The notes beneath the pieces were generated by a model. The model was not told where the DNA came from and ran no database searches. It saw nothing but the letters and a program-made list of their open reading frames with translations. From an uncultured Granulosicoccaceae bacterium (GTDB taxonomy: Bacteria; Pseudomonadota; Gammaproteobacteria; Granulosicoccales; Granulosicoccaceae), in contig CALAJN010000014.1 in NCBI GenBank assembly GCA_937922675.1, positions 124,001-188,000 on the forward strand: a stretch of 64,000 nucleotides of DNA, in the 5' to 3' direction. Within the stretch, counting starts at the first letter, position 1; the number at the start of each line of letters is the position of its first letter. Both the position numbers and the translations under genes were made by a program. Below are positions 38,569 through 48,338 of this stretch, piece after piece.

Positions 38569-39303
38569 ATGCAATTGGAAGAGACCACCGAGGTCGCAGC
38601 GATCGATGCTGGAGCAGTCATGCAATATTTGACTTGCAATCCTGATTTTTTCGACGCCAACCCGGATTTTCTTACTCGTTTGCGCGTCCCTCACGGGACA
38701 GGCAGCGCGGTTTCTCTGGTGGAAAAGCAGGTCAGCGTTCTGCGCTCCAAGTGCAACCGGCTGGAGGCAAGTCTGCATGATCTGATCGGAGTAGCGCGGG
38801 ACAACGAGGAGCTGCACAATCGATTGCATGGTTTGATTCAGGACGTGATCTCTGCAGACGATCTGGAGAGTGTCCTGGATATGACAGGCAAAAGCCTGCT
38901 CGAGAATTTCAACGCGACCGATGTGCGCTTGCTGATCTTTGACAGCACTGCCAAGCGGCGCAAGGCAACACGTTTGAGTGCCGATAACTCGTACCTTGCG
39001 GCTGCCGGCAGAAAGTTGGCCGATGCAGGGACAGTACGGCTTTTTGATGCTGTTTTTGAACAGGCTGAAACAGTGTGCGGCATGCCCGATGCTGCGCAAC
39101 TTGCAGCTCTTGCAGGCGATGACAGCCCGGAAGTAGCGTCTGCTGCTCTGATACCTCTCAGCCACAAGGGCAAATTAGGCGTCCTGATGTTGGCGAGTCG
39201 TGACGAATCGCGATTCTCCTCAGGCAAAGGCGTCATGTTCCTCAATCAGTTGGGTGAAGTGCTGAGTCGTCGGCTTCATGTGCTTGGGGTGAAGTCGCAA
39301 TGA
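38569..39303 (+). CDS. DUF484 family protein (YigA-like)
   Basis: 244 residues from ATG 38569, three bases after the dapF stop. DUF484: an N-terminal helical part with the conserved FFDANPDFLTRLRVPHGTGSAVSLVE pattern (VSLVEKQV), a coiled-coil-like segment (about 45-75), then a GAF-like domain ending LGVLMLASRDESRFSSGKGV. Function not established; it is almost always between dapF and xerC, as here. Confidence 0.93.
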   Translation: MQLEETTEVAAIDAGAVMQYLTCNPDFFDANPDFLTRLRVPHGTGSAVSLVEKQVSVLRSKCNRLEASLHDLIGVARDNEELHNRLHGLIQDVISADDLESVLDMTGKSLLENFNATDVRLLIFDSTAKRRKATRLSADNSYLAAAGRKLADAGTVRLFDAVFEQAETVCGMPDAAQLAALAGDDSPEVASAALIPLSHKGKLGVLMLASRDESRFSSGKGVMFLNQLGEVLSRRLHVLGVKSQ

Positions 39304-40238
39304 GCGCTGTTCTCGAAAGACCATCGATGCATCTGTGGGAGGCATCGATCGAGCACTATCTGGATTACTTGAAGGTTGAGCGTCAGGCGTCGCCGCATAC
39401 GGTGACCAACTACGAGCGTGATTTGCGCTCGATAGCAGCCTCGGCTGCTGCGCGTGAGGTAGAGGGTTGGACTCGACTGGATGCCAAGGACGTGCGCAGT
39501 ATCATTGCCGAGCAGCATCGCGAAGGTATTTCGGGGCGCAGTCTGGCCCGTCGCTTGTCTGCTGTACGCGGTTTGTACAACCACCTATTGCGTCACGGCG
39601 AGGCGGAGCACAACCCGGCACAGGACATTCTTGCTCCCAAGGATCGGAAGTCCTTGCCTGCGACTCTGGACCCGGACGAGGTCAGTCGCTTGCTCACTCA
39701 GAATCTCAACGATCCCATGATCTGTCGTGATCTGGCGATGTTCGAGTTGATGTACTCCTCCGGACTGCGTTTGGCTGAATTGGTGGGTATTGATCTGGCT
39801 GATCTGGATCTGTCGGTAGGCCAGGTCAGGGTTACCGGCAAGGGCGGCAAGGTGCGTGATTTGCCGGTGGGTGAACACGCTATCGAAGCGATCAACAAGT
39901 GGCTGGGTTATCGCCGCAGCATGCCCGGTTCGGATGAGCGTGCCGTATTTTTGTCATCACGCGGCAAACGAATCGCGCCGCGTACAGTTCAGATGCGTTT
40001 GAAGAAACTGGCTGAGTCTCAAGGGCTCGACCGAGACTGCTACCCCCACATGTTGCGGCATTCTTTTGCGAGCCATCTGCTTGAAAGCAGCGGCGACCTG
40101 CGTGCGGTTCAGGAGCTACTTGGGCATGCGGATATCAGCACAACGCAGATCTACACGCATCTGGATTTCCAGCACCTGGCTCAGGTGTACGATGAATCTC
40201 ACCCACGTGCGCGTCGTACCCCGGCGAACCGTGACTAG
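39300..40238 (+). CDS. xerC: Tyrosine recombinase XerC
   Basis: With XerD resolves chromosome dimers at dif. 312 residues. N-terminal core-binding SAM-like domain (about 10-100) and catalytic domain with Arg in SGLRLAELVG, Lys in TGKGGKVRDLPV, His-x-x-Arg in HMLRHSFASHLLE, and nucleophile Tyr in STTQIYTHLD. The first 4 bp overlap the DUF484 gene. Its stop overlaps the end of the convergent PilZ gene by 4 bp. Confidence 0.97.
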   Translation: MSAVLERPSMHLWEASIEHYLDYLKVERQASPHTVTNYERDLRSIAASAAAREVEGWTRLDAKDVRSIIAEQHREGISGRSLARRLSAVRGLYNHLLRHGEAEHNPAQDILAPKDRKSLPATLDPDEVSRLLTQNLNDPMICRDLAMFELMYSSGLRLAELVGIDLADLDLSVGQVRVTGKGGKVRDLPVGEHAIEAINKWLGYRRSMPGSDERAVFLSSRGKRIAPRTVQMRLKKLAESQGLDRDCYPHMLRHSFASHLLESSGDLRAVQELLGHADISTTQIYTHLDFQHLAQVYDESHPRARRTPANRD

Positions 40239-41869
40239 GCAGCCTGACTGGCGATGGTCTTGAGTTCGTACTGACTGAACAGGCCGTTCAACTGCAGGCA
40301 GCGTGACAGCTCCACCTGGGAAGAGCGCTCACCCTGCGCCACTGACAGTTGTTCGCCTGACTGGTACAGAAAGGGCGGCACAAGGATCGTCCGCAGAGTG
40401 ACTTCGCCGGCGCGGGCGGCGATGATCAATCCGTTCTCGGGGGCGGAGCTTGATTCATCCAGGCGCGAGACAACAACCGGGATAACGGCGTGGGCGAGGA
40501 CGCCGATGCCAACGGACATAAAGCCGTTCGCCCCGCTATGCACGTGTCTGATGACACCGAGCAGCACGTCCTTTCGTGTTGTGCCCTTACCCGAATTACC
40601 GCCGACAGACTTGCTCTGGGTGTAATTGTTGATCGATACGAGCTCGCCCACCTGCACCGAACCCGGCGCGGCTGAAGGGTTTTCGATGCGGTAGCCACCC
40701 GGTGACTCGTCGACGACGGTCCAGCCAATGGTTGGGCTGGGGCTTCCACCCACCATTCCAAGCGGCAAAGCCTGATCCACTGTCGGAAACGTGTCTGCGT
40801 GCGCCCCCGGCGATTCCTGCTCAGCAGTTTGCTCGTGCAACAGCCTTGATGTGATGTACTTGTGAGAAAAGACACAGTCAACACGACGCGCGCTACGACG
40901 CCTCGCGTGCCGACGCTGATTGACTCTGCCTGAACCGAGTCGCAACGCCAGACGAGCCAAGGTCTGACGTTCAAGAACATCGGCCCCGAGCAGACTTGAA
41001 CGGGTCATGCGCATTTGTCTGATACGGGATTCGGTCTCCAGCTGCAGTGCGCGCAGCTCGATAGTTCCTATTTGCTCGATCTGTGTGACCAGCAAGCTGC
41101 CCGCAGGAGAAGGTGCGGTGCCGCGGTCAAAATTGACCCACCACACGCCAGCTCTGGGTGCGAGAGCCATAGACTCGGGAGTTGCGGCCGTAACGGTCAC
41201 AAGTGATGCACGATCACGCAACCACTCGATCAGCAGCGGTAGCTGCCGCGCCCTCAGCTGTGATGGATCGACAATGGCGAGCAGCAACAGCAAGCGATAA
41301 TGCTTGTCGAGGTCAGGTTGAGCGATGTGGTCTGCCTGATCCGCTGCATCCTCATGTTTCAGTTCGTGGGCCAGGTCATTGGCTTGAGCAAACCGGTACA
41401 AGGTGTGCGCATCACGCCAGACTTCGTCCGGTATCTTGCGATAATTGTGCACAGCCAGTTCGGCACGTCTGAGCAATGCCCGCATGGCGCGTCGTGCATC
41501 CACTTCTCTTGGTACCTCACTACTGGCGAGCAGTAGTCGAAACGCGACAGACTCCTCCCGGAGCAGTGCATCGGCAAGCTCTGCGTCGCGAGCGAAGTCC
41601 GGAATTAATGGCATCGGCTGGGCGCTTGCCGAAATCATCAGGCGCTCGTGCAGTGCACGCAATGACGGGACAAAGAGGGCTATGACGGCGCGCCGCTGGT
41701 CCGGATCGTTGGCCAGTCTGTTGCTGTGCGTGAGTCCACGCAGCAATTCGCGTGCATCGGCGTCATTGTTGAGCGTGTCCAGCTCGGCCAGCCACGCGGC
41801 AACCTTCTCGGGCAGGAGCGGAAAGCTACCCTCATTTGCCTCACTGAGTTCGGGTACTGAAAGCTGCAT
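40235..41869 (-). CDS. Large protein with C-terminal PilZ-like domain (putative c-di-GMP receptor)
   Basis: 544 residues from ATG 41869, chosen because an earlier start would run into hslV. The first 300 residues are helix-rich and lack a domain I recognise (Leu/Ala/Arg-rich, no signal or membrane segment). The C-terminal part shows PilZ landmarks: a basic patch RRHARRRSARR (about 319-329) matching RxxxR and DESPGG (about 387-392) matching D/N-x-S-x-x-G, then VQVGELVSINN. The spacing between the two is about 60 residues because of a Pro/Ser/Gly-rich insert. Cytoplasmic. Divergent from hslV, so the 68-bp gap holds promoters for both. Role unknown. Confidence 0.7.
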   Translation of the reverse strand: MQLSVPELSEANEGSFPLLPEKVAAWLAELDTLNNDADARELLRGLTHSNRLANDPDQRRAVIALFVPSLRALHERLMISASAQPMPLIPDFARDAELADALLREESVAFRLLLASSEVPREVDARRAMRALLRRAELAVHNYRKIPDEVWRDAHTLYRFAQANDLAHELKHEDAADQADHIAQPDLDKHYRLLLLLAIVDPSQLRARQLPLLIEWLRDRASLVTVTAATPESMALAPRAGVWWVNFDRGTAPSPAGSLLVTQIEQIGTIELRALQLETESRIRQMRMTRSSLLGADVLERQTLARLALRLGSGRVNQRRHARRRSARRVDCVFSHKYITSRLLHEQTAEQESPGAHADTFPTVDQALPLGMVGGSPSPTIGWTVVDESPGGYRIENPSAAPGSVQVGELVSINNYTQSKSVGGNSGKGTTRKDVLLGVIRHVHSGANGFMSVGIGVLAHAVIPVVVSRLDESSSAPENGLIIAARAGEVTLRTILVPPFLYQSGEQLSVAQGERSSQVELSRCLQLNGLFSQYELKTIASQAA

Positions 41870-41937
41870 GAAAGTTAGGCTAGCACGGGCTCGGGAGTAC
41901 ACTGGAAGGTCTTGCACCAGCGTCCGGAGACGATTCA

Positions 41938-42477
41938 GTGGAGCAGTACCGAGGAACGACAATCCTGTCGGTAAGACGTGGCAACCAGGTGGTCATCGGT
42001 GGTGATGGTCAGGTAACCATGGGTAATGTTGTGATGAAGGGTAATGCCCGTAAGGTGCGTCGCCTGTACAAAGACCGTGTGCTCGCCGGTTTTGCTGGCG
42101 GAACTGCGGACGCTTTCACACTATTCGAGCTTTTTGAAGCCAAGTTGGAGTCCTACGGCGGGCAGCTGACGCGCGCTGCCGTGGAACTGGCCAAGGACTG
42201 GCGCACAGATCGGATGCTGCGTAGGCTAGAGGCCCTCTTGGCTGTGGCCGATGAAACCGCCTCCTTGGTAATCACCGGTAACGGTGATGTGATCGAGCCT
42301 GAAAACGGTCTGATCGCTATAGGATCCGGTGGCGATTACGCTAAAGCGGCTGCCAGAGCCTTGCTCGAGCACAGCGACCTCGATGCGGAGTCGATTGTGC
42401 GTCACGGACTTGAGACTGCGGCAGATATCTGCATTTACACCAATAACAACCTCATAGTGGAGAAGCTCGACATCTGA
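41938..42477 (+). CDS. hslV: ATP-dependent protease peptidase subunit HslV
   Basis: Proteasome-like peptidase of HslUV. 179 residues from GTG 41938. The product starts MEQYRG, a short propeptide before the Thr nucleophile in [10 protein letters not shown], as in many bacteria. Conserved [36 protein letters not shown] and [15 protein letters not shown] are intact. Overlaps hslU by one base. Confidence 0.97.
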   Translation: MEQYRGTTILSVRRGNQVVIGGDGQVTMGNVVMKGNARKVRRLYKDRVLAGFAGGTADAFTLFELFEAKLESYGGQLTRAAVELAKDWRTDRMLRRLEALLAVADETASLVITGNGDVIEPENGLIAIGSGGDYAKAAARALLEHSDLDAESIVRHGLETAADICIYTNNNLIVEKLDI

Positions 42478-43820
42478 TGTCCCAGATGACGCCTCGCGAG
42501 ATCGTTCAGGAACTCGACAAACACATCATTGGTCAACAGCGTGCCAAGCGTGCCGTGGCGATTGCCCTGCGCAATCGTTGGCGCCGCATGCAGGTAGGTG
42601 TTGATCTGCGCGCTGAAATCACACCCAAGAACATCTTGATGATCGGTCCAACCGGTGTGGGCAAGACCGAGATAGCGCGGCGCTTGGCCAAGCTTGCCAA
42701 CGCGCCCTTTATCAAGGTCGAGGCAACAAAGTTCACCGAGGTTGGCTACGTCGGCCGTGATGTTGAATCCATAATCCGGGATCTTGCGGACGTAGCTCTG
42801 AAGGAGACGCGTGAGCGCGAGATGCAGCGCGTCAAGAACCGTGCGGAGGATGCCGCCGAAGAGCGCATTCTCGACGTTCTGCTACCGCCGGCGCGCGGCG
42901 GATTCGGGTTGACCGCAACACCTGACACCTCGGAGGAGAATTCCACCCGGCAAAAGTTTCGCAAGAAGCTGCGTGAGGGGGATCTTGATGACAAGGAAAT
43001 CGAGATCGAGGTCAACATCAATCCGGCGGGTGTGGAAATTATGGCGCCCCCTGGGATGGAGGAAATGAGCCAGCAGCTCCAGGGAATGTTTGCCAATCTT
43101 GGCCAAGGTGGTCGCACAAAGACCCGCAAGATGCCGGTACACGAAGCGATGAAGCTGCTGACCGATGAGGAGGCCATGAAGCTCGTCAATGACGAGGACC
43201 TCAAGACCCGGTCAATTGAAAACATCGAACAGAACGGCATCGTGTTCATTGACGAAATCGACAAGGTCGCGCGCGGTGGATCCAATGTTCAGGGGGCCGA
43301 TGTATCCAGAGAGGGTGTGCAGCGCGATTTGTTGCCATTGGTCGAAGGATGCACTGTGTCGACCAAATTCGGCATGATCAAGACCGATCACATCCTGTTC
43401 ATGGCTTCGGGCGCGTTTCACCTGTCAAAACCCTCAGACCTTATTCCGGAGTTACAGGGACGTCTGCCAATACGAGTGGAGCTTGAGGCACTGCAAACGG
43501 GTGACTTTGAACGCATCCTGACAGAGCCTGATGCTTCGCTTACCGAGCAATCTGCGGCCTTGCTTGCCACCGAGAACGTCACTCTGAATTTCACCGACGA
43601 CGGCATCCGGCGTATCGCCGAGGTTGCCTGGCAAGTCAACGAGAGTACGGAGAATATCGGTGCACGCCGACTGCATACCGTCATGGAGAAGTTGCTCGAG
43701 CAGGCGTCTTTTGAAGCTTCTGATAATGGCGGGTCAACCATCAGTGTCGATGCTGCGTATGTAGATGGACACCTGGGTGATCTCGTAGAGAATGTGGATC
43801 TGAGCCGGTACATCCTGTGA
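42477..43820 (+). CDS. hslU: ATP-dependent protease ATPase subunit HslU
   Basis: AAA+ unfoldase for HslV. 447 residues. Walker [18 protein letters not shown] (about 58-74), the gripping pore loop GYVGRDVES, Walker [13 protein letters not shown] and sensor-2 [14 protein letters not shown] are present, with the I-domain insert (about 110-240). C-terminal LSRYIL is the HslV-activating tail. Confidence 0.98.
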   Translation: MSQMTPREIVQELDKHIIGQQRAKRAVAIALRNRWRRMQVGVDLRAEITPKNILMIGPTGVGKTEIARRLAKLANAPFIKVEATKFTEVGYVGRDVESIIRDLADVALKETREREMQRVKNRAEDAAEERILDVLLPPARGGFGLTATPDTSEENSTRQKFRKKLREGDLDDKEIEIEVNINPAGVEIMAPPGMEEMSQQLQGMFANLGQGGRTKTRKMPVHEAMKLLTDEEAMKLVNDEDLKTRSIENIEQNGIVFIDEIDKVARGGSNVQGADVSREGVQRDLLPLVEGCTVSTKFGMIKTDHILFMASGAFHLSKPSDLIPELQGRLPIRVELEALQTGDFERILTEPDASLTEQSAALLATENVTLNFTDDGIRRIAEVAWQVNESTENIGARRLHTVMEKLLEQASFEASDNGGSTISVDAAYVDGHLGDLVENVDLSRYIL

Positions 43821-43853
43821 CTCACCCCTACACGCTGAGCGGCGACGGGATCA

Positions 43854-44234
43854 ATGTCTGACAACGAAGCCTCCAATCCCCGTCCAACCGATATTCGTCT
43901 GCATGGCAAAAGCCGTGTTCTCGAGCTGGTGTTCGATGATGGGTACACCTGCAATCTCACGTGCGAATACCTGCGCGTACATTCTCCGTCGGCGGAAGTG
44001 CAGGGCCATGGTCCCGGACAGGAAGTGCTGCAGATTGGCAAGGAGTCAGTCGGAATCGACGCGCTTGAGCCGGTAGGCAACTATGCGCTGAAGATTCGTT
44101 TTGACGACGGGCATGACACGGGCCTGTTTACCTGGCCCTATCTGTATGCCCTCGGCAAGCGCTATGAGTACAACTGGCAGGCGTATCTGCAACGCTTGAA
44201 AGAGGCCGGCCACTCACATACCGCACTGACATGA
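43854..44234 (+). CDS. DUF971 family protein
   Basis: 126 residues. Single DUF971 domain, also the N-terminal domain of gamma-butyrobetaine hydroxylase: [17 protein letters not shown], then [13 protein letters not shown], and [21 protein letters not shown]. Stand-alone copies sit next to hslU and ubiE in many gammaproteobacteria and may be iron-sulfur related; function not settled. Overlaps ubiE by 4 bp. Confidence 0.93.
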   Translation: MSDNEASNPRPTDIRLHGKSRVLELVFDDGYTCNLTCEYLRVHSPSAEVQGHGPGQEVLQIGKESVGIDALEPVGNYALKIRFDDGHDTGLFTWPYLYALGKRYEYNWQAYLQRLKEAGHSHTALT

Positions 44235-45031
44235 ACGCACGCGCAGACAAGCACCCGCAAAGCCTGAAGAGTGCTGAGCCTGGCGGCCACTCTGACACGA
44301 CGCATTTCGGTTACACCGATGTGCCGACTGATGAAAAGGTACGCCTGGTCGGGGGGGTGTTTGACTCTGTGGCCTCTCGCTACGACGTCATGAATGATTT
44401 GATGTCGTTTGGGGTACACAGACTCTGGAAACGAGCCACCATCGATGCCGCATCTGTGCGTCCGGGTCATCGCGTTCTGGATCTTGCCGGTGGTACAGGT
44501 GACCTTGCGTCGCGCTTTGTTCAGAGGGTAGGTCCGAAGGGGAAGGTTGTTCTATCCGATATCAATGCAGCCATGCTCGGCGAGGGTCGAGCGCGCCTTG
44601 AAAATGAGGGCAAAATTGGCCTGGTTGACTATGTGCAGGCCAATGCGGAATGTCTGCCCTTCGAAAGCAATTACTTTGATTGCATCACCATTGCCTTTGG
44701 CCTGCGTAACGTGACTGACAAACCGCGTGCCCTGGAGTCGATGTATCGCGTGCTCAAGCCGGGCGGCAGGCTGCTGGTCCTCGAGTTCTCCAAGCCGGTG
44801 TTACCGCTGCTTGACAAGCTGTACGACGCTTATTCCTTTACGGCCCTGCCGTTGATGGGGCGGATCGTGGCCAACGATGCCGAGAGCTATCGCTACCTGG
44901 CCGAATCCATTCGTATGCATCCGGATCAGCAGGCGCTTGAAGCCATGATGCAAGACAGCGGCTTTGAGCGAACCGGCTACCAGAATTTTACAGGCGGTAT
45001 TGTTGCCTTGCACAAGGGCTTCAAGTTCTGA
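44231..45031 (+). CDS. ubiE: Ubiquinone/menaquinone biosynthesis C-methyltransferase UbiE
   Basis: SAM-dependent methyltransferase. 266 residues. SAM motif [16 protein letters not shown], UbiE signatures [18 protein letters not shown] and [14 protein letters not shown]-terminal [17 protein letters not shown] all match. First of ubiE-ubiJ-ubiB. Confidence 0.97.
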   Translation: MNARADKHPQSLKSAEPGGHSDTTHFGYTDVPTDEKVRLVGGVFDSVASRYDVMNDLMSFGVHRLWKRATIDAASVRPGHRVLDLAGGTGDLASRFVQRVGPKGKVVLSDINAAMLGEGRARLENEGKIGLVDYVQANAECLPFESNYFDCITIAFGLRNVTDKPRALESMYRVLKPGGRLLVLEFSKPVLPLLDKLYDAYSFTALPLMGRIVANDAESYRYLAESIRMHPDQQALEAMMQDSGFERTGYQNFTGGIVALHKGFKF

Positions 45032-45032
45032 C

Positions 45033-45686
45033 GTGTCCTCGTCGTCTCCCGTTTCCTTATTGGGTGCAGCGTTGCTGGAGCAGGGCATTGACACCTTGCT
45101 CAGGCTCGACCCCATTACCCGTCAACGTCTGGCCTTGATCGATGGGCGTGTCATTCGTGTGATTGCCCGATCACCATCGCTGGATGTCACGGCCATCGTG
45201 ACAGAGGGTCGCGTCTCGATCTCTACAGGCGGTGATGATGGCGATGTTGATGAAGGGGATGTGGATCTGACCGTTACCGGCAGTCTGGCGGGACTCCGAT
45301 CTCTGGCAGGATCTCAAGATGCCCTGCACAGTGGTGATGTCACGATTACCGGGGACCTGCGTGTGGCGAGTCACCTGCGAGAGATTCTTGCAGGCATTGA
45401 TCCGGATTGGCAGGAGCTGGTGTCTCCGATGATCGGGGATACCGCGACGCACAAGCTGGAGCGCGCAGCGCGTGACGCCCTCGCCTGGTTGGGGCGCACG
45501 CGTGAGTCACTTGCTGAAGACACTCATGATTATCTGGTCGACGAGGTCTCCCTGGTCGCCAACTCGTATGATCTTGCCCGCTTCTCGGATGCGGTGGACG
45601 ATATTCGCGAGGATGCCGACCGTCTCGCCGCGCGTGTGACTCGGCTCGAACGTCAATCAGGCTCAAGAAACGTGACTGATGGGTAG
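45033..45686 (+). CDS. ubiJ: Ubiquinone biosynthesis accessory factor UbiJ (SCP2 domain)
   Basis: 217 residues from GTG 45033, two bases after ubiE. SCP2-type lipid-binding fold: LDLITRQRLALIDG-like DPITRQRLALIDGRVIRV, then VDLTVTGSLAGLRSLA and SGDVTITGDLRVASHLREIL. The C-terminal half is a coiled-coil helix (ADRLAARVTRLERQ). Scaffolds the Ubi complex and binds intermediates. The longer frame from 44964 overlaps ubiE and is not needed. Confidence 0.93.
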   Translation: MSSSSPVSLLGAALLEQGIDTLLRLDPITRQRLALIDGRVIRVIARSPSLDVTAIVTEGRVSISTGGDDGDVDEGDVDLTVTGSLAGLRSLAGSQDALHSGDVTITGDLRVASHLREILAGIDPDWQELVSPMIGDTATHKLERAARDALAWLGRTRESLAEDTHDYLVDEVSLVANSYDLARFSDAVDDIREDADRLAARVTRLERQSGSRNVTDG

Positions 45687-45719
45687 TCAAGTCACCAATG
45701 GCCATCGAGATACCGCTCC

Positions 45720-47408
45720 GTGATTTCGAAACTGGCGCGAGTAGCGCGCATCCAGGCTGTAGTCACTCGCTATGGTTTGGAAGAGCTGTTCTTGAGAGGC
45801 TCACGATTCGGTTTCTTGCGCTACGTATTTGTGGTGTCACCAACGCGTTGGACCTCGGATGAAACGCGCGCCATGCCGAGAGGTAAGCGCATCCGTCTGG
45901 CATTGCAAGAGCTCGGGCCGGTATTTGTCAAACTCGGACAGATGCTGTCAACGAGACGGGACCTCTTGCCTGATGACATCGGGGACGAACTTGCCCTGTT
46001 GCAGGATCAGGTGGCTCCGTTCTCAAGTAATGAGGCGCGGGCTGCCATTTATGCGGCATTAGGTAAGTCTGCTGATGAGGTGTTCGAGCACTTTGACGAC
46101 ATCCCTATCGCCTCTGCCTCGGTTGCTCAGGTGCACGGAGTCCTGCTCAAGAGCGGTGAATCGGCAGTTGCCAAGATCCTGCGTCCAGGAATAGGAGAGA
46201 TCATTGGCCGTGATGTGGCGTTGATGTATACGCTTGCCAATCTTGCCGAACGCCTGCTACCCGATGGTCAGCGCCTGCGCCCGGTAGAGGTGGTACAGGA
46301 ATTCGACCGTACCATTCACGACGAGCTTGATCTTGTTCGTGAGGCGAGCAATGCGGTAGTGCTGCGTACACATTTTGCAGATTCGTCCACGCTCTACATA
46401 CCTGCCATTTACTGGGACTACACCCGTACGGGTGTGATGGTGCAGGAGCGGATTGACGGCATCTCCATTCGCGATGTCAAGGCCATGAATGCCATCGGCA
46501 TGGACATGAAAAAGCTTGCTGAGCATGGTGTTGAGATCTTCTACACCCAGGTGTTCAAGCACAATTTCTTCCATGCCGACATGCATCCAGGCAATATATT
46601 CGTGTCGCGCGAGAACCCTGATCATCCTCAGTACATTGCTGTTGACTTCGGCATTGTGGGTTCACTGACGGATGAGGACCAGCGCTATATCGGTGAGAAT
46701 CTTCTAGCCTTCTTCCAACGCGACTACCGACGTGTGGCTCAGCTTCATATCGACTCCGGGTGGGTACCACGAGACACACGGGTTGCAGAGCTTGAAGCGG
46801 GTATTCGCGCTGTGTGCGACCCGATCTTTGAAAAGCCCCTGTCAGAGATCAGTTTTGGTGAAGTACTGGTGCAGCTGTTCCATGTAGCCAGATGTTTTGA
46901 GATGGAGGTTCAACCGCAATTGGTGTTGTTGCAAAAGACCTTGTTGAACATCGAGGGGTTGGGGCGGGAGCTGTACCCGGATCTGGACCTCTGGGCCACC
47001 GGCCGACCCTTTCTCAAGCAATGGGTGCTTGAGCGCAATGACCCCAAGAAGATCATCAAGAACCTCATAGCGGATGCGCCAGCGCTGCTCAAGGCCTTGC
47101 CGCAGATACCTATGCTGGCGCACGATTTTCTCGCCATGCAGAATCAGTCGATGCGCGATGCTCGACCGCAGACGGCGGGCGGCTCTGCCACTGGTAGTCG
47201 TGGCGCATTCAATGGTGGTCGACGCCGGGCCAGTGATTCGGCTGCGAGTGTGCGTGGTCTGCAGCTGGTCATTGCGGGCGCTGCGGTGCTGCTTGCAGGA
47301 GCTCTGTTCGGTGCTGCGTCTGTGAGCTCAGGTGATGCGCCTTCGTTGACCGTGAAGATCGCAAGTGTTACGGGTCTTGGCTTGCTGGTGGTGGGTTTGT
47401 TGCGTTAG
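45720..47408 (+). CDS. ubiB: UbiB family atypical kinase/ATPase for ubiquinone synthesis
   Basis: 562 residues from GTG 45720. Atypical protein-kinase-like fold: KLGQMLSTRRDLLPDDIGDELALLQD (KxGQ motif), the Ala-rich A-loop equivalent SASVAQVH, catalytic-loop FFHADMHPGNIFVS and VDFGIVGSL (DFG). Two C-terminal hydrophobic helices (about 510-530, 540-560) anchor it in the membrane. A Gly/Ser-rich linker precedes them. Confidence 0.97.
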   Translation: MISKLARVARIQAVVTRYGLEELFLRGSRFGFLRYVFVVSPTRWTSDETRAMPRGKRIRLALQELGPVFVKLGQMLSTRRDLLPDDIGDELALLQDQVAPFSSNEARAAIYAALGKSADEVFEHFDDIPIASASVAQVHGVLLKSGESAVAKILRPGIGEIIGRDVALMYTLANLAERLLPDGQRLRPVEVVQEFDRTIHDELDLVREASNAVVLRTHFADSSTLYIPAIYWDYTRTGVMVQERIDGISIRDVKAMNAIGMDMKKLAEHGVEIFYTQVFKHNFFHADMHPGNIFVSRENPDHPQYIAVDFGIVGSLTDEDQRYIGENLLAFFQRDYRRVAQLHIDSGWVPRDTRVAELEAGIRAVCDPIFEKPLSEISFGEVLVQLFHVARCFEMEVQPQLVLLQKTLLNIEGLGRELYPDLDLWATGRPFLKQWVLERNDPKKIIKNLIADAPALLKALPQIPMLAHDFLAMQNQSMRDARPQTAGGSATGSRGAFNGGRRRASDSAASVRGLQLVIAGAAVLLAGALFGAASVSSGDAPSLTVKIASVTGLGLLVVGLLR

Positions 47409-47423
47409 TCAGTGGACGGGCGA

Positions 47424-48329
47424 TCATGTTGATGATCTGCGCATGATGATCCCCTGAAGCATGTCTTTAGCCGCAATCGCTGCACCTGCTGTGATGAGCA
47501 GGCAGGCGACGATAACGGTAGCGTCAGCTACCGCCATACCAACAGCGAGTAGTGCAAGAGTCGATAGCAAGGGTGCAAGATAGGAAAGCGCGCCAAGTAC
47601 TTGTATATCACCGTGCTTGACGCCGTGATCCCACACGTAAAAGGCGGCGCCAACCGGACCTAGCCCCAGTCCTGCAACAGCCAACCACTGTGTTGGGCTA
47701 GCGGGCCATACGGTGTTCTCCAGTATCAGATGGGCGATGCCTGACAATAGGGCGGTAACCAGACAAAACCCTGCAACCACATCTGTGGGTACCGATCCAA
47801 AATGGCGTGACAACACCGAGTACCCCGACCAGACAAAGGCGCACAGAAAGGCCATGGCGTAGCCAAAGGTGTATTCGGCGCGGGGAATAAAGCTCTCACC
47901 GCCTGTCACAATCAAGGCCGCACCGCTAAAGCCAAATACTCCACCGATGATGTGATGCGCTCGCAGACATTCACCAGGCAGCAACGCGGAGAACAATACG
48001 ATCAACAATGGCCACAGGTAGGCGATGAGCCCTGCCTCTACTGGGGGGGCGTTGCGAAGTGCGGTGAAGTACAGGAAGTGATATCCAAAGAGTCCCGTTA
48101 CACCCAGTACCCACACGCTCGGTGCCTGGCGGAATACAGAGAAGCTGCGCCCGGCAGCCTTGATGACAGCGACCCCGATCAGACCTCCAATACCAAAGGT
48201 CATGGCGGTCAGCTGAAAGGGTGGAATGCGTCCTGATGCTGCGGTAAACAATGCGAGCAAGGCCCATAGGAGGATGGCAATGCCACCGATCATCGTGGGA
48301 CGCAGCTGTGACCCGGTTTGCGCAGACAC
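47424..48329 (-). CDS. EamA/DMT-family transporter (YddG-like)
   Basis: 301 residues with ten predicted membrane helices in two EamA repeats. Segments such as RNAPPVEAGLIAYLWPLLIVLFSALLPGE and YVWDHGVKHGDIQVLGALSYLAPLLSTLAL resemble the YddG group that exports aromatic amino acids. Substrate unproven. It lies 9 bp after glgX on the same strand, though no functional link is apparent. A GATCAT-GTTG-ATGATC inverted repeat (47423-47438) covers its stop region. Confidence 0.85.
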   Translation of the reverse strand: MSAQTGSQLRPTMIGGIAILLWALLALFTAASGRIPPFQLTAMTFGIGGLIGVAVIKAAGRSFSVFRQAPSVWVLGVTGLFGYHFLYFTALRNAPPVEAGLIAYLWPLLIVLFSALLPGECLRAHHIIGGVFGFSGAALIVTGGESFIPRAEYTFGYAMAFLCAFVWSGYSVLSRHFGSVPTDVVAGFCLVTALLSGIAHLILENTVWPASPTQWLAVAGLGLGPVGAAFYVWDHGVKHGDIQVLGALSYLAPLLSTLALLAVGMAVADATVIVACLLITAGAAIAAKDMLQGIIMRRSST

Positions 48330-48338
48330 AAGCAGCCC

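Noticed and set aside
47423-47438. GATCAT-GTTG-ATGATC inverted repeat at the ubiB/DMT convergent junction, considered as terminator
   Set aside because: Weak 6-bp AU-containing stem with no T-run; it overlaps coding sequence.
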